Positions 11,141 through 22,849 of a stretch of DNA of 64,000 nucleotides are shown in pieces. The notes under the pieces were generated by a model. The model saw nothing but the letters and a program-made list of their open reading frames with translations. It was not told the DNA's origin and did not search any database. The stretch spans positions 4,309,487-4,373,486 of the forward strand of contig JAJEKV010000049.1 of assembly GCA_021234155.1 (NCBI GenBank), read 5' to 3'. This stretch comes from Isoetes taiwanensis. Its lineage: Eukaryota > Streptophyta > Lycopodiopsida > Isoetales > Isoetaceae. Position 1 is the stretch's first letter, and each line of letters starts with the position of its first letter. The translations under genes were made by a program, and so were the position numbers.

Positions 11141-11226
11141 GTATACATAAATTGCATAACTGACAAATGTCACGACAAATGTCACGACAAATGTCAGACG
11201 TCGCATGCGACGTCATGTGACATTAC
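10988..11226. repeat. ACAAATGTCACG tandem motif
   Basis: Two copies of (G)ACAAATGTCACG at 10995-11020 and three at 11161-11196 are followed by GACGTCGCATGCGACGTC, a perfect 18-bp palindrome at about 11199-11216. The tract abuts the start of the divergent LTR at 11227. It may be subterminal DNA of another CACTA-like element, because GACGTC-rich motifs also mark the tract at 6990-7490. Confidence 0.5.
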
Positions 11227-12370
11227 TGTGACGTTCCAGCATAATATACGCCCCAATACGTATATTATACTGCCACGTCACACGTACATGTCACAAGTGA
11301 CATATACTTGAGAGTAGGACAACGTTGCACCTAGGAGCTAAAGGTTGCACCTAGGGGGCAACCTTGGATGTTGGGTATGTAATTAAACATACACAACAAA
11401 AGGTTCCTTGTTCATCCATTTCCAAATGGCCTAAAGCCATTTGCCCATGTGGATGCCCTAACCTAGATAGGGTCTATATAAGGGCTAAAACCCTAGACCC
11501 TAGCTCTCCTTTCACTTTGCCAATTAGGGTTTTCTAGAGCTTCCTTTCCTCATTCGCAATTAGGGCTTTCCTGGGCCAATTCGGCCAAGGTAAGGCTCGA
11601 AATCGCATTGCCAGGCTCCGAAAAGTCGGATTTGCACAACAAAGTTCTTGAGTAGCAATTTGTCTTCGGCAAGATCGGGAGCATGGACGCCTTCCAAGGA
11701 TCGGGAGCAAGCCAAGGAGCGGTATCTAGTTGTTACGTTGTGCAAAACAAATCTTTAGGCATGGCAATATGTCGGGGTTAGTATGTTAGATCATCTCTGG
11801 AAGCCTTGTAGATCCCTAGATCTGAGACTCTAACGAATGAACCTAACATTGGATGTTAAGTAGATAGATTGATATGATTCTCTATCTCTGTTCTGTGATA
11901 TTGCATGTATTCCACTCTATGATCTCCTTGTTGTGGGAAGGGGAGTAGAGACCTAAAGGCTGTGTAGAAGATGCTCCTAGCATAGCACCTTAGTTCCCAC
12001 GTAAATGCGGCCCGTGCACAGGAGCCCACCTGGCTGTGGGTGAAGGGGCAAGGCCGGTTGATAAGGAGGAACTTGTCTCATCGCGGACTGACCCCTCTGG
12101 TAGTAAAGCCTATCGGGGGTCTTTGCTGGCTAGGCTTAATGGCTTGCCACTGCGTGTGGGCAAGGCATGAGCTCGACACTCGTGGGGTGGTGGATATGAC
12201 CTTCCAGTGAGTTCAAGTCGAATAAGGGCAGTGGCCCTCTAGCCGCCTGCGATGAGCATGGATACCTCTGGAGGAGAGGCAGCTCTCTTCCTGCCTCATC
12301 GGGGTTGGGGAGATGCAACCCAGCAGTAGTAGCCCCTCTGGCTATTCACCCGGCAGGCTACGGCCAAGTC
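11227..12370 (+). mobile_element. Divergent Ty3/gypsy LTR (solo or truncated)
   Basis: It begins TGTGACGTTCCAGCATAATA, parallel to the TGTGACGGTCCAGGGGAATA start of the intact chromovirus LTR at 25250. It then follows the same plan: a GTATATTA hairpin arm, a TATATAAGGG box near 11475, CTAAAACCCTAGACCCTAGC, then TGGGAAGGGGAGTAGAGACC, the ATGCGGCC...GTGCA...GGAGCCCACC block, and GGGGAGATGCAACC near 12308. Primary sequence is strongly diverged, so this is a related but different family. No CGTCACA end, primer-binding site or internal coding region is seen, so it is solo or truncated at about 12370. Confidence 0.7.
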
Positions 12371-12761
12371 CCAACACTAGACACATGCCTATAGGTTCAA
12401 TACGTAGCTTCATCTCATCAATGAAAAACCCCAGCTTCCCTGCCCCGTTTTGGAACTCTTTACCAACTCCAGAGCTAAGGGTAAGGACTTCTAATGTAAG
12501 AGTCAAACTCTCTACCCCAGGATCGGCCCAAGGACGAATGATAATTGAATACAGTAGATCCTGTATTATGCGAAGATCAGCCACATCCAACCGGTGGCCC
12601 TGTGTTTTGTCAGTTTTGTGCTGGTAGACCGCGCAATCAAACCCGTACTGGTTTATACGACGTCTAGGCCTATGCTCTGGGCGTTGTACATAGACTATTG
12701 TCCCATCTGAGCACTGGATAGGATTCATAGGGACCATTTCTGTATCAACCATGATTGGCAA
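12342..12761 (-). CDS. Hypothetical 139-residue open frame beside the divergent LTR
   Basis: An uninterrupted minus-strand frame starts with ATG at 12761 and overlaps the degraded end of the divergent LTR. The product is mixed in character, with no signal peptide, membrane helix or motif that I recognise. Its length stands out against the surrounding eroded DNA, but its position in repeat-derived sequence argues for caution. It could be a chance frame or a piece of a gene carried by a retroelement. Confidence 0.25.
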   Translation of the reverse strand: MPIMVDTEMVPMNPIQCSDGTIVYVQRPEHRPRRRINQYGFDCAVYQHKTDKTQGHRLDVADLRIIQDLLYSIIIRPWADPGVESLTLTLEVLTLSSGVGKEFQNGAGKLGFFIDEMKLRIEPIGMCLVLGLGRSLPGE

Positions 12762-12779
12762 TGGGCTTCGTGATCAGAA

Positions 12780-13150
12780 TCAAAGCACAAATTCTTTTCT
12801 TGTGAATCTCTAAAGGCTATGGCTTAAAAAGTGATGGGGAGTTGCTGGTTTAACGTGCTTTTGTTTAAAGGAATTCTCCTTGCTGGATGACAGTTGATGC
12901 TTTAACGTGTTTTATTTATTTAAAGAATCTAGTTTTTGCTGACTAAGTCAAAGTGATTGCCGTAAGATTGAGTTATGCTCTGGGTCTGAGGCACTCATTC
13001 GATTCTCTCGTCTAGGTATAAATGAATAACCAAGATTAGAGATGGAATAAATGTGTTGCTTCTTCGATCATGGCCAGAAGACAAAACATTCATTTTAATC
13101 ATGGGCAACATGCTTGGCACTAGGGGAGCAAGCAAACCAATAGTGGACCA
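12780..13150. other. Non-coding flank of the candidate 9.7-kb transposon
   Basis: No gene seen. A TTTAACGTG motif with flanking similarity occurs twice (about 12851 and 12901), suggesting a short imperfect duplication. Confidence 0.4.
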
Positions 13151-13199
13151 AGGCCCTTTTTCCACGGTGTAGCGTTATTTTATGGCTGTCACATTATTA

Positions 13200-13350
13200 T
13201 AAGACACCCTTTTGGGCTCCATGTCATACTTAAGACATGTCTTAAAAAAAACAGTTTTCCATTACATTATTATAAGACACGTCTTATTGATATAAGACGT
13301 GTTTTATATTCACATTTTTCCACTACACAAAAATAAGACATGTCTTATTA
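13200..13350. repeat. Short inverted motifs near the left transposon end
   Basis: Multiple overlapping palindromic copies of AAGACATGTCTTA, ATAAGACACGTCTTAT and ATAAGACGTGTTTTAT are present. They probably serve as subterminal protein-binding sites of the element that begins at 13152. Confidence 0.5.
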
Positions 13351-14089
13351 TTAAAAACAATGAAGTAGAAGGAAATGATGCAATTTGCATTTTAAATGGC
13401 AATACATGATCTTGGCAACCATGAGTTGTGACTATTGCAAAAAAAAAAACATAAAATGATTGCATGAGATGCAAAATAATGCCTTCAATGCAGACTGATG
13501 AAATTGATTGTATAAATAAACAATATAATGCAACAATAAACTGAAATAAACAATAAACAATATAATGCAACAATAAAGTAAAACTGAAGTTAACGGAATT
13601 GGAATTAGATAAGTACAATCAGAAAGCACAATAAGCACAATCAGAAATTGGAATGCCAAGTATATGGAATGCCAAGTATAATAACGGACCCATTTTTATA
13701 ATAGACCAACAGAAAGTACAATAACAGAGCCATTTTTTATTGAACCAACAGAATTTAGTTGTGAGGGTGCAAAATCGGTACTGGGTAGCAGAAATCACCG
13801 TCCGGACGCCGTTTACAAGTGCTTAAAATCGGCGTGTTTTAAACACGACGTGCATGATTGATCAATTGACATGTAGGGTGCGCGCCCATCAAATGACAGG
13901 CTGAGAGAATCATGAGCTTGTTTGGTGCCGGAAACATGAATGCCTGTAGCCCGCCATATTCGTGGATGGCGGGCTAACCCATCTTGAATTCAAGCAAAAT
14001 GGAGGGACTAATTGTTTCCAAGAATTGCCTGAACCGAAACTCAACAATTTGCCCTCACCAATTTTGCAATACACAGAAATTCGGGATAG

Positions 14090-16790
14090 ATGAAACCCAA
14101 TTCCTCTCCCCGTTCAGTTTACAGAGCCATGGATGCAGCAAGGAAGAGAGATCAGAGGCAGAGATTGTATGCAAAGAAGGTAGCAATGAAGAAGAATTCC
14201 CCTTCTAAAGATTCGCCTTCAAAGAAGAATAAGAAATTGAGACTGAGTGACCGCAGAATAAGAGAAATTTCAGGAGAAATTTATGAAGTATTCAACCAAA
14301 TTAGTACAAATGTTGATGACAATGACAAAGGCCGTATCCTTGACAGTCTTCTTTGGAGGGCAAGGGATTTACCAATTGCTTCTATAAAGAAATCTATGGC
14401 CGAGCAAATGGTGAAGAATTTGAAGGAAACAATGCAAGAACATAAGTATGAGAGGAATCATGACATGCCGTGCAAGGAAGTCCACCACGATAATGGCGGC
14501 AGAAGCGGTACAAATGGTGTCAAGCCATTGAATCAAATAGAAGTGGCCAGATTGCTTTCGGCATCCCGGAAAAACAATTTCAAATGCTTTTCAAAGAAGG
14601 GTGCAAGCTAACAAAGGGAAGGACCTTGGTCAATGTTGAGGAGGAGGAAGCGGATGGATAGCATGTTAGATTACAATAGAGAAGTCATGTTATCAAGTTA
14701 CGGGACGAGAAAATACAAGAGTTTCTCCATACAAGAAAGGCGTGAGGAGGTATGTATCGAGAGGCGGGAATAAAGATAGAACATCAATTCACCTTCTTGA
14801 AGTCAGCCAAGTAAGTATTCATCCTATATTGTAGGGTTCATTATATGTAGCATTTATTTGGCATTCACACGATTTCCCTACTGGTTGCAATTCTACCTCG
14901 GGTTTAGAGAGGAGAATCCTCATATCAAAATTGCATTGAGACTTTTGAGAGGTTGAAACCGAGTTTTGTAAGGAGGATGCGTGAGAGGCATACATCTTTG
15001 TTGCATCTACCACTTGAAATTTGAATACATCATGCGAGGGGATTGAACGACTGAGAAAATCGGGTGGAGTTCATGACAATTGCAAGCTGCCATTTGTGAG
15101 ATTTGTGGCCACGGCCCGAATGTGCAGCCAAGGAGCATACAATCAAGTGCACCGGTGATTTATGGAGACAAGTGGTGCAAAGCAAAGGTGATGATGAGGA
15201 GTGGTTTGATCATAACTGTTTGATGTTGGCGTGTAAAATATGTGGGTTGGATAGAATTAGAAAATGTCCACAAGAAATGGATGGCACGGGTTCAGTACTA
15301 GTTACTTGGAAGACATTTCAAAAGCAACTTGTGGTGGACGAGACGGAGAGAATTGGGGATCCAAGAAAGGCTTTGAGGTACAAACCTGTCTTGAGATTAG
15401 TATAGAAGGAGAGAAGTCCCAAAGAGTTTCAAGAGGATGTGAAGAAGGTAATATCAGATTTTATTCCACACAATTACATAGCACATTGGCGGGCCAATCG
15501 GTTTAAAACAATGTGTGTCATCATTTCGGAAGATACAATTGTATACATTTATTGACTTTTGAGTAAAATTACGACATCAAGATCCGAATGAGCCTCGGTC
15601 CAATGACGGCATCTGGACCAAGTTTCTATACTTGTTCACATAACATATAGACATGACAAAAGTCTTTGAAATTTCTGTTCCGTCGCAATGCAGAAAGAAG
15701 CTGTCAAAGAAGAAAAAAAAAAGAAACGTAAGATTGGAGCGATCGGGAATAGACTCAACAATGGTAGGAAGATCATAAAAGAGACTCACTTTTACATTTT
15801 CGATGATAAAGTGCATGACTCATTATTTGTGGAACACTAGCATTACAAAAGCATGTTGCATGGTCAAGGAACAGGAAATAAAGTATGAGAAGCATTGGGT
15901 TTGGAGTGATGTTTGCTCATCACAATTCAAGTCGGGAAAACCTTTTTTTTTTTTTTCTTAGGCGGTACTTCACAATGAATGACAAGGAAATAGTGTGGAA
16001 CTACTTTGCCTTTGCTCATGGTAAAGGTGAACATGATGGTGCAGTCTTTGTTATCAAAAAGGCTGCTAAGTAAGGAACAACTCAAACCCAATGGTGTGCA
16101 ACTGAGACATGCTAAAGATATTGTAAAATTTCCGTGTACATATTTATTGATCTACCAGTTGATGAAACATATGAGATCAAAAGATATTTTTGGGAAAGTG
16201 AACTTCTTTGTTGTGGAAAACATGGAAGAATATGAAATTGAAACACTTAAAGGCACAAAGAAGATTCATCGTATCGGACTGTCGTGAGGAGTAGACCAAG
16301 CAGGACTTGCTCATAGATGCCTGTCATGTTTTACGCTTGTTTTGCATGGATCATAATTGGGACTCTGCATCAATACGGTGTAGATTTGGAAAGTGGGAGG
16401 TAACTGACTTAAAACCGGGAGTTGAGAAAAAAAAGGAGACTCTTGAACAAACCAATGAATGGATCAGTAATTTGGTAGAGGTAGGTGACAATTTTGCGTT
16501 GAATCTTTGCCGAGGTAGACAATTTGGAGGGTGTGGACTTCTACATCCTCGAGTGCACAGAACCCAAATGCACACTTGAAGATTCATACAAAGATGGATG
16601 GGGGCAAAAATTTGGAGTGCATGAGGTAATCTTAAGTGGATTGTATTATCAATTCTTGGGTAATTTCAAGTACATGTTGCTCATTAAACAATCCGAAGCC
16701 TCCGTGCACAGCCATGTGGTAAGATATCCTAAAATTGATAGAAGGCACAGACATGTACAAAATTTCACAGGAGACCCATGAAAAAATTAT
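14090..16790 (+). pseudogene. Decayed transposase-family gene with SDG/HGKGEHDGA motifs
   Basis: Coherent segments lie in order on the plus strand. They are a basic N-terminal frame (14090-14611, 173 codons), an EWFDHNCLMLACKICGLDRI block (15199-15260) with a C-x-x-C pair, DFIPHNYIAHWRANRFKTMC (15450-15515), a SQFKSG block near 15920, NYFAFAHGKGEHDGAVFVIKK (15995-16065) leading into EQLKPNGVQLRHAKDIV, and a C-terminal VEVGDNFALN and VDFYILECTEPKC block (16470-16580). From memory, this order characterises a transposon-linked protein family common in seed-free plants and animals whose conserved acidic and HGK residues suggest a DDE-like nuclease; that assignment is inferred. Many stops and frameshifts, including a T-run at 15943-15957, make this copy non-functional. 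Confidence 0.7.
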
Positions 16791-16799
16791 GGCCAGTCT

Positions 16800-17338
16800 C
16801 CCAATAACATTGTAATTCTTTGACACTTAACCAAATTGATGTTATTCTTTTCAAGTGATTTGTTGTTCCAGCACCTAAGCACGTAAGCACACATTTGTAT
16901 ATATATTAATAATAGTGAGGATGCACAATGGTGGTGTGCATGGACACGTACTTCGAAATGAAGATTGAATTGTTGTTTAGGAATGTAGATTTGTGACATT
17001 GGAATAAGATTCAATTATTTATTTTGGTACCATCACTATCCCAACATTCTTGGCAAAATTATATTGTCAAGGCATTTCCTCGATGTGACATGTGTCAATT
17101 CGACTGGTCATACGAAATATTTAAGCCTGGTTACGAATTAATTGTTGGCGGCGCAGGAGGTTTTTTACCGACACCGACGCAGCCTAAGCAGAGGATTTAA
17201 GCACTAGGAGCCTAAGCGTAAGCTCTTCTCACAAGCTCACGCTCCGCCCATTCCCCGCCCAATTCCTCCACACTCCTTCCCAATCCGCCGCACTCCTTCC
17301 CAATTCCTCCGCACTCCGCCCAATCCGCCCAATCCGGC
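16800..17338. other. Intergenic region and putative 5' leader of the acidic gene
   Basis: No gene. The last ~100 bp (17240-17335) is a C-rich leader of imperfect repeats of CAATTCCTCCGCACTCC and CGCCCAATCC directly before the ATG at 17339. ATATTTAAG near 17117 could be a TATA-like box. Confidence 0.4.
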
Positions 17339-17930
17339 ATGAAGCGAGCACATAGCGAGGAGCCGGAGGTCACCTCCAAGAGGCGCTTACTAAGCGTCGA
17401 AGAGGTGTTCCCTCCACTCTTTCCACCTTTGCCTCAAGTACTTGCCTCCTCTGCTGCCTCCTCTCACGCCCACTCTCTGACCTCTCAATTTTTCGAACCA
17501 TGCGAATCCGATTTCGATTTCGATTCTTCTGATTCCTATGAGGAATCAAAAAATGAGGAATCGGAAATGTCTTCGCAGGAATATGTCACTGCAGTTCTGC
17601 AAGGGTGGATAGGGGAATCAGAAGAAGAAGACGAGTCTGATGAAGAAGCGATGAAGAAGAAGAAGAAGAAGAAGAAGCAGAAATTGAAGACGAATCGGCC
17701 GACTTTGCAGACTTCATGGCGCTCATAAATGGTATGCATGTTTCATTTGTTTTCTTTAATCAATTTTTCATTTTCATTTGTTTAATCAATTTTTTGTTAT
17801 TGGTGTTGCAGATGGAGAATGAAGGGCCTCCAGCTTGCCTCCGGCGTTTTTTTTTTTTAATTGTTCTTGCCTCTAGCAGACACCCCCTGAAGAAAACGCC
17901 CCCTGAAGAAGACACCCCCTGAAGACACCC
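17339..17930 (+). CDS. Acidic Ser/Glu-rich protein, intron-containing, unrecognised
   Basis: The ATG at 17339 opens a frame starting MKRAHSEEPEVTSKRRLLSV with a bipartite-like basic cluster (possible nuclear localisation) followed by Ser/Asp/Glu-rich sequence. A GAA/AAG microsatellite at about 17650-17680 switches the frame: the annotated frame becomes poly-Lys and stops at 17728, whereas another frame stays acidic to 17732. There a clean GT...AG intron of about 80 bp (17733-17811, ending TTGGTGTTGCAG) leads to a second exon. A one-base length change in the microsatellite is therefore likely. It lies inside the candidate transposon and may be an accessory gene. Function unknown. Confidence 0.5.
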
Positions 17931-17975
17931 CCCTGAAGAAGACACCCCCTGAAGACACCCTGAAGAAGACACTGG
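17880..17975. repeat. CCCCCTGAAGAAGACA tandem minisatellite
   Basis: About six imperfect copies of CACCCCCTGAAGAAGA lie end to end, followed by two copies of GAAGACACTGGCCTGAGGGCC at 17964-17984 and 18018-18038. It lies at or just beyond the end of the second exon of the acidic gene. Confidence 0.8.
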
Positions 17976-17989
17976 CCTGAGGGCCAATT

Positions 17990-18615
17990 TTTTTGTAAAA
18001 AATTTTGTTTATATCCTGAAGACACTGGCCTGAGGGCCTTTTTTTTGTAAAAAATCTTGTTTCTATAAAAAGTTTTTTGTCTCTATCAAAGATTTTTTTG
18101 TCTCTATCAAAGTTTTTTGTTTCTCTATTAAATATTATTTTTGTCTATCTATCAAATATATGAAGTTTGAATTCTTATGCAGTCCATTTCAGTGCAGCGC
18201 TTGAATGTAACGAAGGTGCTCTAGCTCTTTAATTAGTTTCAAACACTAAGCATTTTAATTAGTTTCAGCAGTGCTTGTGAGTAAGCACTAGAACACACGA
18301 GCACTTATGCAATAAACAGCTAGTTATATAGCTTAACAGTAAGCACTGCACCTTAACTGCATGACAGTAAGCATTTGATGACATTAACATTTCTGCTAGC
18401 GTTAAGCAACTACATACTTAGTAACTGTCACTGCATGACAATAAGCAGTATCTGCCATAAAGACTCATACCAGACTAGCACTTGCAGGCAATTTTTTTTT
18501 AAGCACTTGATAAGTTTTAAGCATCCCTTGCAGTCAGCATTGAAGTAGATATAAACAATATAGCAGAAACTTATAGACAAGTCTGCATTGAACTACATAA
18601 ACAATATAGCAAAAA
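17990..18615. other. AT-rich non-coding region
   Basis: Contains repeated TTTTTTGTCTCTATCAAA words (18068-18115) and many AGTAAGCA/TAAGCACT words (18245-18530), suggesting old short tandem repeats. No gene. Confidence 0.5.
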
Positions 18616-18619
18616 CATT

Positions 18620-19473
18620 CTTAAATTAAGATAAAGATGGTACATGAAAAGTGTAGAACTCCTTGGCCTAAATAAATGACAATCAGGCCAATAATCATAA
18701 ATGTCTCAGGCTTAATCACAGCAAATGGAGAATGACAATCTTCATCACCATAAACCTTCTCCAATTCCTCCTTCACAAACTGCTTGAGCGCAATTGTTTT
18801 CGAGAAAGTCTTTCCAAGCATAGCTTCATAATCTTTCTATCTGTCTTAGGCCAGGGCTTGTATCTGTGTTCTTCACCAGTAACTTCATTTTTTCCTCAGT
18901 CTTGGCCTGCAGTGTTTCTTCTATCTTTGGGGTGAGTACTGTTAGCACTTCATCATAGACATCCATCTTGAATGCGGTACCCTTGAGAAATTTCGAGGGT
19001 TTGCTAAAAAGTAAGTCTTGTATAATGAATCATCAAAAAGCAAAGTCTTACCTTTGAATCTTGGGTATGACTCATGTATTTTCCCAAGTGGCTTCATCAT
19101 GTGGACTGACCCGGGTTTGTTAGGGTGGGTGGCAGTGCGCACACATTTTCCTGTCCCCATACAAATTGAAATCCGTCCCTCAAATCTGGACATAGTACTG
19201 CAAAAGCACATCTTCCACATTAGAGAGTTGCATTGATGACCATATACTAACACAACACTTATGTAACAAAGTCTTCAAGAAGAACACTGCTTCTAATCTG
19301 AATATCACTTTCTTTCTGCTAGTGTATGTCATTGTCAATCCTGCTTCCAAGCGTATGTGTTCATTTGCACCAAATGTTTTTACCAACACACCATTTAAAT
19401 CCAAGACAATGAGTTTATCTTTTGCTGCCAAATCAATATTTAGTACGTTGGAACATCCTGAATACCTACACAA
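18620..19473 (-). pseudogene. FCP1/NIF-type HAD phosphatase-like gene, frameshifted
   Basis: The minus-strand frame from 19473 contains KLIVLDLNGVLVKTF (19410-19366), the first HAD motif of the FCP1-homology domain, with the second Asp replaced by Asn as in a plant subgroup. It continues to FLKTLLHKCCVSIWSSMQLS, matching the G-I-W-S-S motif II. A second frame (19253-18942) supplies KPLGKIHESYPRFKGKTLLF followed by DDSLYKTYFLANPRNFS, the third motif with the D-D-S triad. Related proteins dephosphorylate Ser/Thr, e.g. of the RNA polymerase II tail. The Asn and the frame breaks make catalysis doubtful. The gene lies inside the candidate transposon and may be captured cargo. Confidence 0.75.
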
Positions 19474-19499
19474 CAGGAATTACTACATGAATAAATAGA

Positions 19500-20275
19500 T
19501 GAAGATGAAAATGAAAAATGGGTTGAATGTGGAAACCTTTCTGTATCAACAGCAGGATTCTCTGACCTAACAGAATCAACTGGTAATCCTACAGTGAATG
19601 CAACAAAAGAAAATCAATAATATTCAATGTTTTAAGCAATACTATTTCTGGGCTTGCCCAGCAATGCCCACACTGACCCTCCAGGCAGGGAATAAATTAC
19701 TAATCGCATATTTCTTATTAGCCAAAATGGCTTTAGCTAAACTTGCTCGATATTAATCCCAAAACTTTCTGTGGTTTAGCTAAACTCTACACATTTTTCC
19801 TCTCATACTTTCTAGCGTTTAGCTAAACTAACCCAACCATCAACCCAAAAATTTCTATGGTGTGGCCAATAGAAAATATTAAGCCAAATTACTATACTTT
19901 TTTTCAATATATTCCATTTATTTTGATCATTTTCTTTGTGAAAACATTCTAAAATAATGCTAGCTAGCAAAGCCTAGGACTCAAATTAATTCATAATGCT
20001 AGAAACTAAACTGCTAATCATATATTTCATATAAACTAAAATGATGTTAGCTAAACTGGCCCGAAATTCATTTTGAAAGTTTCTATGGTTTAGCTAAACA
20101 ATACAAAATTTCACTCTCTTACTTTCTAACGTTTGGCTAAAGAGCTCCAAGATTGGTGCAGTCCCGAAAAAAGTTAAGCTAAAATTATTATTTTTTTACC
20201 CATTTTTTCCATTTACTTTAGCCAAAGTTTTTTGAAAATGTGCTAAAAAATCGCCAAATAGCTAAGTTTAGCCCT
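19500..20275. other. Non-coding, AT-rich
   Basis: Probably intronic or intergenic within the transposon. Two stretches (about 19740-19870 and 20040-20170) are similar to each other: TTTAGCTAAACTN, CCCAAAA/CCGAAAT and TTTCTATGGT words recur, suggesting a short inserted repeat pair. No coding signal. Confidence 0.4.
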
Positions 20276-20279
20276 TAAA

Positions 20280-22114
20280 TTATTCCATGCCTCCAGAGTT
20301 ATTAAGGGCAGCAATCACTTGTTGAAGATCAGGCTCACCTGAAACTTGAGGGCCTGATCCTGCATTTTCTTCAGAACACACTTCGATAGGTGTGGTGTCA
20401 TGATTGAGACTGCTTCCTGCATCTTTTGCATAGCTACTTCTTGTTCTCTTTCTTATAGCCTGAACAACTTCTTTGCTATCCTCCAGCTTACCCCTCTTTG
20501 TTCTTCTGCCCTTTCCTTTTGGCAAATATTCACCCAAGTTGCCCTCATCCGATGGAATTTACTCCCTCAACTTCCTTAGGTGCTTGATTGTGTGTACTGT
20601 CCGGGTTCTGTTGTTTTTCCACAACCGGTCTTTGTGTTTACGGCCGGGTCTTTGTGTTTACTGGTGGTCTTTGTGTTTTCTGACTTCCTCTATAGCTTCT
20701 TGGACGGCTTCTTGGGTGGTGGTGGTGGTTCTGTTTGTTGCATTCAAATCGATCACAATTGGTTGTACTCCTATAGGACTTTTCTGGGTGTTGTGCATCT
20801 TCAAATGGCACCATTGTCCTTCTTTGAACCACGAAGGGTGAGACCTCAATTGCGGGACGGATTAACATATCCTTTTTGGTGTACTATTTGAAGCACACGC
20901 AACATGGCCAAAACCTAGCTCGTCAAATACACCCTCGGCACCTTTCGGGCAACCATGAATACATTGTCCTCCTCTCAACAATGAACAACAAGCTATATGA
21001 TACTCATGTTGGCAATTAGGTGCTAAACTTAACCTGTAAGCTTTAGTGAATTCGGACCACATGGTGAACATGTATAAAATGGATCTTCCACTAACAACTT
21101 ATCTCGTATAATAGTAGAGATGCTAAATGTTCTTGAGTATCCATTTTCAGCTTCCCACAAATTGTTTATGTAGAATTGCGAAGTCTGTTCTTCTTCGAGA
21201 ACTTTTAACTCCTCCTCAAGTTTGAGTTTACATTTGACCGCTCATTAACGGATGTAGGGTTCATTGCTTTTTGTACCTTGTTCTGTGCCAAGTTTCCATC
21301 CGGACGGTCTGCTCCAAATCTTTAATTTACGCCTCCAACTCACGGTTTGGATTAAGCTTGAACTCCTCTGTTTTGTAGCCAAATCATTTGTGGCTTTGTC
21401 TTAAAAGCTGTTCTCGGCCTCTTCCAACATCATATTTTACGTAATTGAGAGGCCTTCTCATTGCCTTTCAGCTCACTTCCCATTGCTTCCATTCTTTGTG
21501 ATAAGTAAAACTGATTTTCCAATCTCACATCTTTGCATTCTCTAAGGTTTTATGTTTTCATCACATGCACCGATCTCATTTGATCCAATTTGCCACCTTT
21601 GGCTTTGCCTTCATTTGATTTTCCTAACATGTGCTACAACATACGCCTCTGTTTTTACTTGTCTATTGTTGTGGTATCTTTGGCATTGCCACGACAAATG
21701 CAAGCCCGATTTACTTTGTGTTCCTCAGGTGCAACTATTGATCTAGTGCAATTTTCAAACGCAAAAGCAAGGGCCAGTTGCTTTCTTATTGTTGTGACAA
21801 TTCTTGTAGATTTTTCGGCAGAGTGTTTCCAACTTCTCTTGAAGATGCTCCTTTGCACAGTGCCATTTTATCTTTCCCTTGTTCAACTTCTTTGTCCAAA
21901 TAGAATCCCAATCTCGATCCGTGACATTATTTTCCAACCAAGTTTCTTCCTCGTGGGGCTTCACCCCCGAATTGCACAGACCTCGGATGCTGTGGAAATC
22001 ATCCGCGCTCCATGCCTCCATCATCAACAGTGAAACACTGATCTGAGTTTTTGCGCCCAGGGGAAAAGGAGGGAGAAGGGCGTGATGGGCTTCGACGTCC
22101 GCGAGTTTCAGCAC
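20280..22114 (-). pseudogene. Second transposon-linked protein with zinc-ligand-like cluster, decayed
   Basis: A series of minus-strand frames appears to form one broken gene. The N-terminal frame (22114-21755) contains MEAWSADDFHSIRGLCNSGV and a Lys-rich helix. A frame near 21540-21420 reads like a coiled coil. Frame 21071-20862 holds CQHEYHIACCSLLRGGQCIH followed by GCPKGAEGVFDELG, a Cys/His cluster resembling a RING/PHD-like zinc site. Frame 20537-20280 is a basic-then-acidic C-terminus (PKGKGRRTKRGKLED). I do not recognise a named family; the shared strand and spacing suggest it is an accessory protein of the same element. Confidence 0.45.
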
Positions 22115-22849
22115 TTAAAGTGCTTAAAGGCTTCGCCAAAAGTTGTACCCCACTAGCGATTTTACACCCGTGACCAGCTTGAACAAAACTCAAAGAACAA
22201 TGACAACACAAAGAACATGAGAACAGAAGAACAGAAAGAAAGAACAGAATGAACATGGATAACAAAAACTAGAAACAACAGAATAATCTTTATAGAAATA
22301 ATTGGCAAGTGGAATTCGATCTGCAAGTAAGGATTTTCGGCCTTGAAATGGCTTGAAATCGGCCTGCAACTGGCTTGTAATAGCTTGAAATGACTTGAAA
22401 TTGGCCTGAAATGGTTTGAGGTCGGCCTTCAAACATCGGCATGCAGCAGATGGTTTTCGAGCTCCAAACTCCCCAATCGACCTGCAGCTGATGGTTTTAC
22501 TAGCCCAACTCCACCTGCAGCGACCTGCCTTCCTCTACAAATCCAAGAAGTCCAAGAAGTCCGATTCTTCTGCTGCAACGATTCTTCTCCAACAACGATT
22601 CTTCTTCGATTCCTTTTTTTTGAGACTCCCTAAATTTTCAGCAACGAAGGCCTCCCATTGGATAGATGTGGCTGTCGCATTTTCTGAGGTTTCCCCCAGA
22701 AGAAAATACGGCTCACAGCAGTACGGCCTTCATATGCAACATGTCCTAAATTTTTAAGTGGAAAAACCATGATGACTTTTATGCTTATGTGGCCCAATTA
22801 TATCTTTAGAAATATAAGACAGCACCGTGGAAAAAGGGCCTGAGAATAA

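Larger units (their letters stand above)
13152..22840. mobile_element. Candidate 9.7-kb DNA transposon bounded by an 18-bp inverted repeat
   Basis: GGCCCTTTTTCCACGGTG at 13152-13169 is matched by its exact reverse complement at 22823-22840. Beyond the identical 18 bp both ends carry ATAAGAC/GTCTTAT motifs, like subterminal repeats. The interior holds a decayed transposase-family gene (14090-16790), an acidic-protein gene (17339-17930) and, in reverse, a NIF/FCP1-like gene (18620-19473) and another accessory gene (20280-22114). A clear target-site duplication was not found, so two separate elements with related ends remain possible. Superfamily is not assigned; the GGCCC end is compatible with, but does not prove, PIF/Harbinger. 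Confidence 0.5.

Noticed and set aside
13321-13340. CACTACACAAAAATAAGAC as a CACTA terminus
   Set aside because: No subterminal array or partner terminus; it lies among the ATAAGAC palindromes near the 13152 transposon end.
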